A stretch of DNA of 64,000 nucleotides from Henricia sp. BOLD:AAB3569 (Eukaryota > Echinodermata > Asteroidea > Spinulosida > Echinasteridae): contig JBBELK010000529.1 in NCBI GenBank assembly GCA_037783545.1, positions 186,001 through 250,000 on the forward strand, given 5' to 3'. A program made the position numbers and the translations under genes. The notes below the pieces were generated by a model. The model had not been told where the DNA came from, ran no database searches, and was given only the letters and a program-made list of their open reading frames with translations. This document shows positions 25,801 through 39,319 of the stretch, in pieces; position 1 is the first letter of the stretch; the number at the start of each line of letters is the position of its first letter.

Positions 25801-28800
25801 TAACTACATTTCTTTCTCCGATCTCTCCAGACGTGCCCCAGTGTTGGATCAAAAAGCAATCCCATCCATCCTGCACTCAATTACCTTAAACCAGAATGTG
25901 TTACAGTATCTTGGTGCCATTTTGAAAAGCACCAATGGACTGTCAAATTATCAGCAGGACCAGTAGAGTTCTCTCATCTACTGGTCCTTCTGACCAGCAT
26001 GAAATTCAGGTTAATTTCTACCCCTGAGTTTGTAATGGCTTTCCAATACTGCAATATATCTTTAAGTATGTTATTATTCTTGTACCTACGACAGGTCTAT
26101 TGCTGCTCGCTATGGATTGATCTTCACCAAACCAATCAACCTTGGACCAACTTACTCCAAAGTCCGTTCTGTTCGCTTGTTTGATGATGGTAAGTTGATC
26201 CTAATTCACACAGATCAATTATTTCATCGGCGTCTTAATCCCCCACCCCCAATTCTGTTTTTATTCTCACACCGGACATTAAATGAAACTACACGTGAGT
26301 CATAATATATTAGGACTTGACTTGGACTTGACTGAAATGGCTGATGGAATATTTTCACAATTGTCTTTCCTTGCTGCAAAACATTACTTATTTTAAACAA
26401 ATCGAACATTCATCGGTCAAAGTGCCGGGAAAAAATTATTGCACTTGGCAGGTTGCACTAATGCTAGTCAACCGAAAGCATCTGGTGCACCCTCCGTCGT
26501 GCCACTGTACTATTTTTCATAGTCGCTTCGCCGTAAAAATAATATTACTAATTCATCCTGAGTTTAAAAAATCCCATATTACATGTATTCCTAGTTTAAA
26601 GCAAGCCAAACAACATGGTAGGTGCCGCTTTAACCCTGGTTGAACTGGTGACCCAGCTTTTTGGAAAGCAAAGTGCTGGCCCAAGATTATCCCATTACTT
26701 TGTGTACAAAAAGGGGCCTTTGATGTCTGGGTTTTACCGCCAGACCTACCCACGCAATAAATGATACTATGTTGCCTTGCCCCATTCAACAACACCATCT
26801 GGGATGCTTGAACCCTGGTTGAACCCGTGACCCAGCTTTTTGCATGGGAAAGTGCTGGCCCAAGATTATCCCATTACTTTGTGTACAAGCGACTATGAAA
26901 AATACTAGTACGGACGCCCGTTCGTGTAAGAACAAAATCAATAATACCAGCTGGGATCGGAATACATTCAGACACTATGGGAAAGCACTGTGTTGACATA
27001 TGAAGCCATACAACCGAACAGCATTGGGGTAATACACGAAATACAAGCGACTAGTACGGACGCACGTTCGTGTAAAAAAATGGACGCGCGTCCCAGGGTT
27101 AAGAAAGTAAACGGGAAAGTAACTCATTCCATGTCAAATACCGAATTCCTGTTCAAGGATCGGTTTTCGTAAATTCTGTCCGTTTTCCGAAATCATAGAA
27201 AAACATTGGTCTCAAACTGGAAGACATGAACACATTCCTCACAGGGGAGAATTCAGTATTTAGTGACATTGAAACTTCAAATCTTTTGTCAATTATAGAG
27301 AGCAAGATCGGTGCAAAGGGCACACTGCAGACCATTTTCTCCAAGGGTGAGCTGACTCCCAGTAGAACCAACTTGGCCGTCGATGTTGAAATGCTTGGCA
27401 AGAAGACGCCATTGCTTGGCGTGAGTAATATAAGAAATGTTTACATTATCACGTCGACTCCGTAAACTGAGATGTGATAACATCATGTTAAAGGCCCAGT
27501 GTATCATTTGCAATGGCAAAAGTTCTGAAAGTAAAGATTGAATTAATAGCAACTACCCAATGAAAGGTTTCCGCTCAAAATGATATAATTTTACCAGAAA
27601 ATAATCCGCATCTACGCGGTCCAAAATGTATGGGCGCTGTGTACTGCGTGTGCGTGTTCCAACGCGATGCATTTTTATGGATTGCGCGCACACGCAGTAT
27701 ATAATGTGCGCCACAGAGTGCATGACGCAAGCCACATAGTACCCGATCAACTGAGAACGAATATTTGAAACACCCCGCCAAGACCAGGAAAACGCATATG
27801 GATTTTCATGGTTTTTTTAAACGTGGTACATTTGACAAAGCTGAAATTTCTTCGGATGAGTTTGTTGATGTCTTTTTTAAAATTTATAATGGTTTTATTC
27901 GCATAATCGCTCAAAAACAGATCATCTACAGGGCCTTTAAGTCTTTCCGCATGTGTCAAGTCATCTCTATCTTCCACGGCCGGAATCAAGGAATCAAGAA
28001 TGTTTTGACGTTGTTCTGAATTGTGACATCATACCAAGATTAAATGCTGTGTTTAGTGCTTGTTTTACATCAAAAAGCAACACAAACTCTTGATCTTTCA
28101 ACAAGCCGCTGTTCTGTATGCTTGTTAACATTTTGTATGCTCACAAAAAGGCATGTTTATCAAACGTCAAGTTAAAAAAAAGGGGAAAAATAATTGTAAT
28201 ATTTTGAACCAAATCTCGACTAGAAACTACAGATGTTTTTGCCAAATAACTCCGTCGTTGGCTGATCCATTTCTGATTTCATCCATCGCAGGTTGAGCTG
28301 AGGACCAGCGGTTTGACCAACTTGATCGAGAAAATGTTTGGACAAGATGGTCACTACTACAAGCGCTCGAGCGTCTTTGACCTGTTGAAGCCAAGAAGGA
28401 AGCGATCCACCAGCACCATCGAAGAGGAGCTGACCAAAATTAACAAGAAGGTAAACAAACTCTCAATCTCTGGAGAGTATGCCTCGGCTGCCTGTTAGGG
28501 TATATTTTTCACGTGTTACGGGTGTAAATTTTGACGTGTGTTGCCCAATGGAAATGCTACATGGAGGGAATAGACCTTCATCACGGTGCGGCCATCTTCC
28601 TTTTTCCCCTATTAAAATCAATGTATGCATCTCTGTTAAAACGTATGACTGATGACAACCATTCTTAAATGTCAATTTCACGTATTGATCACGTTGAAAT
28701 GTTGTCTCTTCCTACAAAATGCCACGTGCATCATGATTTTGAGCGTATTTTGTTGTGACGCTCATCTGTTGCGCCGTATTTCGAACAAATTTTGAGCAAC

Positions 28801-31800
28801 ACGTGCGCGTTTGGAACATGTTCCAGGGTGTGCACGCGCGTACTTTATGGCGTTTAGTACGCAGTAGCATTTTTTCCTACGAAGATGGCGTCTGTGAATG
28901 TGATCAATTGGTAACCCAAAATTGAGCACAACATGCTTGATTAGTGCCTCTCTATTTGTAAACTGCCCAATTTGACCTTTCTGCTGAAAATAGAAAAAAT
29001 ATCTTGATAAGTTTCTGTTGACTTTCAGTACAGTTTCGTGCTAGAGGGTCACTGTTTTTCACTGTTGCCATCTTTGTTCCAGGTCAATGCCTACGAAGTG
29101 ATCCCCGAGGATCCCCGCGTGCGTCTCTTCATCAGCATGTTCGGCAATCGCATCTTGGACCTGGATATCAACAAGGAGTACTTGACTACTCTGATTAAGG
29201 AAGGGAAGATTCTGACCAACTTGGATACATTGGACAAGGAGTTGGCCAAGCTGCAGATGATTAACACCACCAAGGGTAAGCTCTAGTACTGGATTTTCCC
29301 TTCTTCTATTGAGCTCGTGCCAATGACGTCATTTTGGGAGAAAAGCAATGCCGCGTCGTTGTGGAAGCAATGTGCGTGCGCGTTGTGTGTGTCCATAGCG
29401 TGCGTAACGCGCTATGCTGAGGCTCCCATTGGTGAACTAAACCGCGTTACGCCCACCAGAGATACACACAACGTGCACGCACATCGATTTCACAATGAAC
29501 CAGCATTATTTGACTCTCAAAATGGCGTATTTGCACGTGTTCGAAAGGGGTCAATAAGTGACTTTCCAAGTCCATGTGTTCAAGAGATTATTCAATGTAA
29601 ATGGATTCTCTGTGTGATCATAACATTGTAACCGTTTGTGTTCCTCTCTAACCCCACACAGCCATGATCCTTGTGGATAAGAAGTTTGAACATCCAACCA
29701 TCATCGGTCTGCCCCTGTCTTACAACACCACCATCGGCAGCATCCTGCGCGTTAAGATCAACGCGACTGTCAAGGCTTTCCCGTCTCTGCTTTCCCTCAA
29801 CGAGAACATAACAGCAAGCTTCAACATCACGCCTGAGTAAGAACCTTCAAGATAATTTAAAAGTATATTCTCTGTGATCGGTCCCAAGTATTTTTGGGAC
29901 CGATCAAAATCAGTCACATAGGTTATTTTTTGAAAAATAAGATTTCGGGCGCTCTTGAAAGAGAATTCCAAGCTAAATTTTAATACCAGACACGATGGGG
30001 GAAATTGCCATTTTTCTTATGATGGTGACCGAAGATGCATTTTGTATGATTCTGAGAGTCATGGAATATGCTGTTACCTCTCATTAAATGCAAATTTTAA
30101 GGTATTTACAGAAAATTGTTTCTTTAAAACACTGGACTGGGAGTGAAATATAGACTTTTTAAAAAAGCTTTTAATGCTAAAATCTCCATAATTTAGACCT
30201 ATACAGTGCATAAAAGCAAAATGAGTCAGATGTTCGACATTTTCTGGGCCGGGATTTTGTGACCCGTTCCAGAAATCAGGATCATTAAAATCCCAAAATC
30301 CAATTGAAATTCCAGGCGGTACATGAAAATTCTAGAATGTCCATTATATGTATGCATTTTAATGGCCTGAAACCATCGCTGATTTCTGGTTATGGTTGTG
30401 AACAATCTGACACAATTTGCCAGATCTATCTGTGATTTAAATCTCATTCAAAAGCTTTCAGATACCAAGATAATTATCCTTTTTTCTTCAGATTAATCAT
30501 TGAGGTGAAATTGACTCTGTACACTAACACACTGAAGTACCAGAACTGGTACTATACGGAAAAACAAAAGAAATGCACATTTTCAGTTTAATCAAAATTT
30601 AAAAATTTCTTCTGTAAATTAATTGACTTTGAAATATTCACATAATATCTTCAATATGCATGACTGCACAAAACTTCTGTCTGCCAAAAATTCCAACTCT
30701 TAAATTAACTTTTGTTTTCTTCTGATTTCTCCAACAGGGTCCTTGTTAACTGTGTCTTCAAGATGGGCGTCCACACTCCTCTGATCAAGTTTGGCTCGGC
30801 CGTCAATACGACTCTTAACGCAACCCTTCCGGTGCTGACCAACCTGTCCATTAACTTCCTCGAGAAGAAGTACGAATTGCTTTTGCCACAGATTAATAAG
30901 AACCTGACGTACCTCAACTTCACGTGAGTACATTCTTTTATTGTAAATATTTGTTGATTCTTTCTGGTACCATCTGAACGTGGCATTGTAGCTTGTAAAT
31001 ATTGTAAAACACTTCTAGCTTGTCGAAAAGTATAGATGGTAGCACTTTAAGACTAACTAGATCAATTTCCCAGATGTTGTGTTCGTTACTTTGCCCAGTT
31101 GCGCTACCCACACTGAGAGAAGAATTGGGTCCATAGGGAAAACCTGAGGGAGTATACCAACTGTGCCTTATAGCTCAGCTGGTAGAGCATCTGCCTAGTG
31201 AGTCAGAAGTCTCGGGGTCGAATCCCGATAAGGCCCTTACGTTTTTTCTCTTATCCCAAGTTTTGTTGTTTCATTTCAATGGTGATCAGGCACCATACCA
31301 GATGTTGTGTTCATTACTTTGCCCAGTTGCGCTACCATGCAACACCGAGAGAAAAATTGGATCCATGGGGAAAACCTGAGGGAGTATACCAACTGTGCTA
31401 TATAGCTCAGCTGGTAGAGCATCTGCCTAGTTAGTCAGAGGTCTCGGGGTCGAATCCCGATAAGGCCCTTGCGATTTTTCTCTCATCCCAAGTTTATATA
31501 AATTTAAGCATAAGCTTTTGTAGCAATAGCTACTTCATTAACCTTTTGTGTTTAACATTTGCACTTTTGCCAACACCACAAATTCTTCATTTTCAAATGG
31601 AGGTGCAATTTATTGGATTTCCACATGCTATGTTGAGGATGCCTAGCGACTTAATGTCCGGTTGCTTTATACCATTCTCTCCTACCGGCAACACGGTATG
31701 GATTCTGTACTTCACACTTGCTGCTTGCACCCAATCACCTCGGGCCATTTTCATGGCGCTGCTAAGCACAAGAAATTGCTTAGCACAGGATTTGTTTGCT

Positions 31801-34800
31801 TTATTTGGCAAAAATGGATTGCCAGCCAAAATCGTAAGTGATGTGTATTGAAAAGCATTCTCCTACTCTTGCGAAGAACACAAGTTGCTGTATAATTTTG
31901 GCTTGTAATCCATTTTATAAAGCAAATAAATCCTGTGCTAAGCATTTTTTTGTGCTTAGCAGTGCCATGAAATTGGCCCCTGTGCCCTTGAGCAAGACAC
32001 TTAACCACAATTGCTCCATCCTTTGGAACGGATGTAAAGCCGTTGGTCCAGTGTGTTGTGTAACGCACTTTAAAGATCCCAGAACACTCTTTCGTGAAGA
32101 GTAAGGGGTTTCCTTGGTGTCTCTGGCCGTCGGCTGCCAATGGTGCCAACCACCTGTATATCTCAATGTTTAGGTGGAAGACACTTAGGCCCGCTTCAAA
32201 CGTTGCGCTTATGCCGTGTCGAATTAAATTCAACTTGGAACGACGTTTGCACGACATCAGCACGGCAGTGGCTTCAAACGTCAAACTTAATTGCAAACTC
32301 CCAGTCGAGCTTAAATACATCCAACATGGCGGATGAGTGTTGTGCACGTGTGTTTTCCATTCTGTCCACTGTGCGTCGCCAATTTATTATTTTGATGCAC
32401 TTGTTTGTTGGTTATTTCTTTACTCACATACGCGCTGCGAGCATTCCTAGTTGGAACAAAATTGCGGACCAACTTCGAACTGGAATTAAATTCGACATGG
32501 CAGAAGCACGACGTTTGAAGCCAAGCCGTGCTTGTGCCGCACTAAATTGAGTTAGCACGGCAGACCCTGTCGAGCTAAAATCTTCTGCCGTGTCGAACTA
32601 ATTTTGCCGACCCAAATGGCTTCAAACGTCGTGCTTGTGCCGTGTCGAATTAAAAAAATCAAGTTAAATTTAATTCAACACGGCATAAGCGCGACGTTTG
32701 AAGCGGGCCTTAGGTTCATAAAAAGACGTTTTTACTTCTTTCTTTCAACAGTCACAAGATGTACACCTTCTTCCAGAAGTACGACGACAAAGAAAACCAC
32801 TCTTGTATTAACACTACCCTGACCAACAGGAAACCCATCAAGGTAAATTGATTTCCCACGTACCTACGGGTTACATTCCCTGCAGTACCCTTTGCTATGT
32901 AGGAATCCAATTGGTCAATAGTTATACTGCAATTGGTCAAAACTATTAATAATAATAAAAATGAATTCTTATATAGCGCAAAATCCGTCAAAAGTTTACG
33001 CTCAAGGCGCTTAACATAAATTACAGATAATTTAAAACCAATTTAAAATTTTAAGAACATTTAAAAATGCACAATAATAAATCTACAATTTAAAATTAAG
33101 TGTGCAAGAAAATTATAATAAAAATAGTCAATTTAAAAAATCATAAATAAAGACAAGCAACGTGACAACAATGACAAAGACACCCTAAGGACAACATTAA
33201 CACGAACAATGAAACTTTAGAAGGACATTCTGACCAACAGTAAATCCTTTCCAGGTAAAATTGACTTCCCACTTAGCTACATGTTTGCAGTGCCTATTGC
33301 TATGTAGGATTAAAACTGTCAATACCCCAATGCTGTACCAGCTTCTCAAAGAGCCGCTGAGGCAGGGTGCGCCACAAGTGCCTCCCTGTGCTTCTAGGGC
33401 TGTTTGAGAGACACCCGGCTTCAGAAGTCAGCTTATCCTACACAGGTTTAATCAAGTTGAAACCCCAACAAAATTAGCTCTCTGATCTGTCTTTAAACAT
33501 TTCTAATCCATTGATGTACTTTTCTGTGTCTTTCAGGAGGTCTGGTGCATAAGCCTAGTCAACGACACCAAGCAGTGCCTAAACATCACCTATGTACCTC
33601 GTCTCGGCCAGCCAGAGTCCCCATTCATGCCCCTGTCAGGCCCCATCTTCATGTCTGTCTTCACCAACAAGACCAAGTATGCTCCCAAGATGACCAAGCT
33701 CCAGTACTTGGTGAAAGATACACAGAATTGGGAAAGAGAGAAGGTTGGTTTTAAGAGATCCTTTGTACCATAAAGTATGGATACAGATACGTCATGACTT
33801 CATGCACTTTTTGTGAAGCGTAACCGTAGTACACATGTTTTCATACTCGTGTACAACAGTTATCGACTTCGATACACGTACGAAAACGGATACCCGTTTG
33901 TCTGTGACGAACTTATATATTTTGTAATTTTTTTTTCTTTTTGATATTTCTTCTGTGAATACATATTGATTTTAATGAATCATGTCCAAATGAAAGCGTG
34001 AAAAATAAAACTAAAAACGGAGCATAAATGTACATATACAGGCGCGTGGTGCGAAACCCAGTTTAATGTGTATCTCAATGTGAACGGTTACCATTATCAT
34101 ATCCATATTTGTAACGGCATTTGTACACTTGCAAAACCACTCTTTTACTTTCCTTTAGACCACTTTGCATTCAACTTAGGCATAATTTATTTTTCAAGGT
34201 AAATTTTAGCCTGAGCAGACATACCTTGAAAAGTCTGTGTACAGGATTTGCAAGGTACCAAAATCTTAATTTGACCGGAAAAACCTTACTCAAATTAAAG
34301 ATAAAAGTGGTTCCAATTGTGCAATGCAATGATTATACAATGGGAAAACATGGAATTTTATTATTGTTAGTTTGAATTTGTAATTTTTTTCAGGAAGTTG
34401 ATATCAAACTGATTACCACTGGGTTAAAACACGATATGAGTAATTATGAAAACATTAGCACCTACAACATCCGACTCAACCACCCCGACAAGAGGATTGT
34501 GATCGAGAACACACAAAGTTCACGTCCGGAGTGGCGTAGTGAGATCAGGGCCAACATTCTGGAGGGTGGAGTAAGTTTTCGTTATTTGTAACGCTACCTC
34601 ATAATTTTTTACATGTAATTTTGACGTTCGTCACTTTGTGAAAAAGCGGTGTGGGAAAATTTGGAGTGAAATCACGCACCGAAAACCACGATCAACTTGG
34701 GCGGAATTAAGTGTTTCAGAATGAAAAGCTGGAAAATTTCAATTTTTCACTCTCAGTCCAGTGTTTTGAAAGATTTTACCGTAAATAACTTAAAACTTGC

Positions 34801-37800
34801 TTTTATTGATACAGTTTTAGCATAATTATTTTATAACAAAATCTCTCCTAAAAAAATGCATAAAAACAACATCATTGTAAGACAAATGACGATGTCCCCA
34901 TCGTGCCTGGTTTCAAAATTTAGCTCAGGATTCCCTTCCAGAAAAGCCCAAAATCTTATTTTTACCAAAATTTACCCATGTGACTTTTTACAGATAAATC
35001 AGGAATGTTGCAAATGCCAAGACTACACAATCAGCGCCAAATATAAACTACGGTTAAAGGCGTCGCCCAACGCATCAGCAAAACCTGTTTAATGCCCGGA
35101 TTTCCAATGTTTTATTTTCATTTCTTGTCATTTTCAGGAAATTGACGTGAAGTGGTTGTGGGGAAGTCCTAAGACGTACAATATGAAGATCAACAACACT
35201 GATACACGCTTCTTACGCGAGTATTTCCTACAGATTAACAGCCAGAGCTGGGCTAGAGACAACACTCGTAACATCACAGTCTTCTGGGCTGAGCTGCCCG
35301 AGTGGCTCAAGAACGTGAGTATCGCAACTTTGACGTCTTTTTCCACTCTTTCTAAATCACCTTGGACTACCACAGTGAACTAAACCTTTTTGCCATTTAG
35401 AACCGGCGGGGCCCGGGCCCTTAAACTGCAAGGGAAACGGCCGGCCTTGCGGGACCCATTTAGACAGGGTGCCGTGTGTCTGGGGGATCCTCCATAGCCC
35501 GCCTCCCATGGGATTCTCCTGGAAAACTGCCCAGAATCGGTCTACCATAATACTTCTATACAATGGTTCTTCAATCCTTTTCAAATGTCTCTTATTCTTT
35601 TCCAACGTGATAATTGTTTCTTCTGACTCCAAGTTTTTACTTACTCCACAATTCACATGATTATTGTTGATTACTACCTATTGTTTTATATATTTACATA
35701 TTCCCGCCGTGAATATGGCCACTGATGCCGGCACGGCGCTAAACCCAAAACTCACTCACTCACTTTTTGCCATTTAGAGGTGGTATCATAGTTGAAAGGC
35801 TGCATGAAGGATTCGCATTGTCTCAAAATCAACCATTTGATCGGGGAAACAAAATCATTCTCAAATGGAAGTTAGAAGTAGTTACTATTATATACCTCAT
35901 ACATTGATTCTCGTTCACTGATTGGTTAAACGCAGATCACGCGACATGGATTAGTTCAACTATTTCAGTGGGCAACTGAAAAAAGTACTATTGTTTGACC
36001 TATTGCGCAATATTTCATAGCGCATACGCAATCGCGCGAGCGTGTGCCATGCGCCAGCGCGCGGGAGACGTGTTCGCGTGCATGAAGCAACTAGCAGTGG
36101 ATAATGTGCACTTCGGCTTGGCTCTCTGAAAACTGAATTTTGTCCTGAAAATACCAATCATTTGACACAAACAAATCAATGTATGAGGTATATAAAACAA
36201 ATATTGACTGCTTTTATTCGGGTGATGATGCAAACTACCGCCCCTCGGTGATCTTGAAACGGCAGTCCTGCTATTTTCCCTCGGCCTGCGGCCTCGGGAA
36301 AATAGCAGGACTGCCGTTTCAAGATCACCTCGGGACGATAGTTTGCACCATCACCCTCATGAGCATTCAATATTTGTATACTGCCCAATGCAACGATTCC
36401 GCCCGATATGATATATTTTTAGAGAAAACAACAATTGAAAATGAGTTTATATACCGGGTAAAATGTCTATGCAAATTTTGCGAATGTAGTTGATGAAATG
36501 TCGTCTTCAATTTTCTTGCCAGGCGACTTACCTAACCAAGAAGTGGGTCCTCCCAGTTGTACTGGAGACAGTTAAGAAGACCAACGGGGTTGATTACTTG
36601 TATGAACCTCTCAACAATACCTTGGTGAATTCCACAACCGTCTCTCTCAAGGTTAGTCACACTTACAGTCAGTCACTACTCAAGTATGACTCAACTTTTA
36701 ACAAAAATCTCAGGACAAACACTTGCATTAAAAAAGGGCAAGAAATTATGAATTAAGATTTGTCGGCAATTTCAGAAATTCAGATTTTTACATTTCAGAG
36801 ACTTTGAGGTCTCGTAAAGGCATGGTCACACAAACGCCAAGTTAACATTTAATTCCGAAATAGATATACATGCATCTCTATTTCTGATCAGATATATTTC
36901 TATTAGAAATAAAAGATACAAATGCGGACAAATGTCCATGAGTTTGGGAAATCTGGATGCAGTGAAAAGCAACTTGGCTCCACCGGGATTCGAACCGCGG
37001 ACCTTCTGCTTAACATGCAGACGCCTTACCAATTGAGCTATGAAGCCAACTGGTGGTCTCGAATCATGGTAGTGCAGTTGCTCCTCACTGATTGGGATTG
37101 ACTATCACGTAAGCTTAGAAAGCACTACAGAGGGATAAATAAACTTTCTTTTGTCTCGTTGGTTTGTGACAAAGATTATTCCGGGAAAAACCGGAACAAA
37201 TCACATCCCTGTTTTATGCACTAATGCGCTACACGTGCAACCAAACAAAACCGGCTAAATCCAGTGTGTGAGATGTATGTAATAATTTGCTTGAGTGTGC
37301 TACCCTGATTTTTAAAAGTTAAATAAAACACTTAGCCAAAAGGAACCATTTGAATACCAAATATGCTCGAGTATTTCACTTAAGTACAAACTTAGCCACT
37401 GGTAAATTGAATACCGATTTTGGCTAAGAAATTTGCTTGAGCCAAAATCTAAGTAAAATTCTTACATATTTGATTTAAAGTCTTGAAATGTTTATTGCCC
37501 CAGATCAAGACGAACTACACCATGGATGTGGAGCTCCACCTTCCCATTGAGAAGATCACACTGGTCAATGTAACGATTCCAGTCAACACCTCGGTCTTGC
37601 ACCACAACATTCCCAAGGCTGTTGATGTGATCCAGAGGCGCCTCACGGAGAAATACCTGTCTGGTGAGTTGATTTTGTGTTTGTGAGTTGATTTCATGCT
37701 CTTGTATTATATTATGACCGAGGATAGATAGACAATGGGATAACAAAATGTCCTCGATCGTCTTCTCTTTTGTTCGAGCTGGTCCTTAATCGTACGTTCA

Positions 37801-39285
37801 TGTGCTTTGTCTCGGGAAGACAGTTAGAGTACAGGAACAAATGGAAACACAAAGGATAGACGTCATCTTTTGTTAGTTGCCTAGGCAATGGCTCTTCTCT
37901 AAAAATCACTAAACCGTGTCCCTGTGCTTTTGCGATAGTACATTTTCCGACGGCCATGATGTTTAGAGTCGGTTACCATGGCAACCCATGTCACACTTCA
38001 GCTGTCTATTGTCCTTATTCGTAAATGTGTCTGTTTTCAATACTAGAGAGACCTTTTCCTCCAGGATTATATCACTGTACAATGTCATTCATCTTCTCTC
38101 AAAACAAAAGAAATATCTTAAGACAGATCTAAGTAGATAACTTCAGCTAAAGAACTGCAACGAATAGTGCCACAACATACCTTCCTGAAAGCCGTGTGTG
38201 CAAATTTCCAATATACCGTATGTAACAAGGACACCAAAAAATGTGTCCTATGTTACATACATTAAATATAAAATTTGTACACCGGGTTTTTAGAAAGGTA
38301 TGTTGTCGCACTATTTGTTGCTTAAGTTATCTCCTTAGATCTGTCTTAAGATATTGCTTTTGTTTTGAGAGAAGATAACTGGCTTTGCACAGAGTATAAA
38401 TGATACTGGTGAAAAAGTCTCTCCAGTATTGAAAACAGACTTATATATTACTTGGTTGCAAGATTTGGATTCTCTCGGAAAACCTGAGGGGAGTATTCCA
38501 CTTTAGCTCAGTATAAGATATGAAGGAGACCCCTACACACATGTGTATGGGAAAAACCCACAGAATCAAGCAGGGACTGAGAACCCAATCCACATACTGA
38601 TCGAAACGGGATTCGAACCAGGGCCACAGGGGTGAAAGTTGAGGAAAGTACCACTTCCGCTACTTTAGTTCATACATTGGTGAGAGCACGTGTGGCCTAG
38701 TGGGTACACAGACGTGCTCGTGATCGATGGGTTATGGGTTTGAGTCCCACTTGTGCCAATGTGTTTGTGTCCATGAGCACCTAATCTCAATTACCTCATC
38801 AACCCAAGCGATGTTTGGGGAGCTGTTAGGGGGAATGCCACAATCTAACTGCTGATAGAGTTGTACGCCTTGGCCAGGCTGCCGGCCTTGTTGAAGCAAA
38901 ATTGTTCTGGTGATTTCCTGATGGCGCCATGATCTTAATGGAATGGTGCTATATAAAAACCTGCTATTTCTCTATTTTATCCAATGGGGCGACACTTTTT
39001 GTGTAGAGAGCCCTATTAGGACGACACGCTCTAATAGGTCGACAATTTGGTGTAGCCCCAATATTTTGGAAGTCAAAATCAATTTTTTTAGGTCAAAATC
39101 AATCTTTTTCAAATCGAGAACCATTTTTATTAGGTCTAGAACCGTCTCTCTTAGGTCTGGAACCATATTCGGAACCTTTGGGTAACAGAATTTTGGTGTT
39201 CAATCGATGTCTTTTAGCCAAAATTTCAGTGGTAGTTTGGTAAAGTCTTACCGGCGTGTCGTCCCTTTGCAGCATTATTAAGTGA

Positions 39286-39319
<34 letters not shown>

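Noticed and set aside
28800-28830. p53-like GAACATGTTC palindrome in intron 17
   Set aside because: A single 10-bp match without a second half-site is expected by chance in this much DNA.
31751-32347. 198-residue - strand open frame
   Set aside because: It spans a SINE and the left arm of a TTA-flanked foldback in an intron of vitellogenin. No protein family is recognised.
36976-37047. Functional tRNA-Asn (GTT) gene on the - strand
   Set aside because: The acceptor and anticodon stems pair, but the T stem has two mismatches. The same 3' body follows the copy at 43306, so it is a SINE head.
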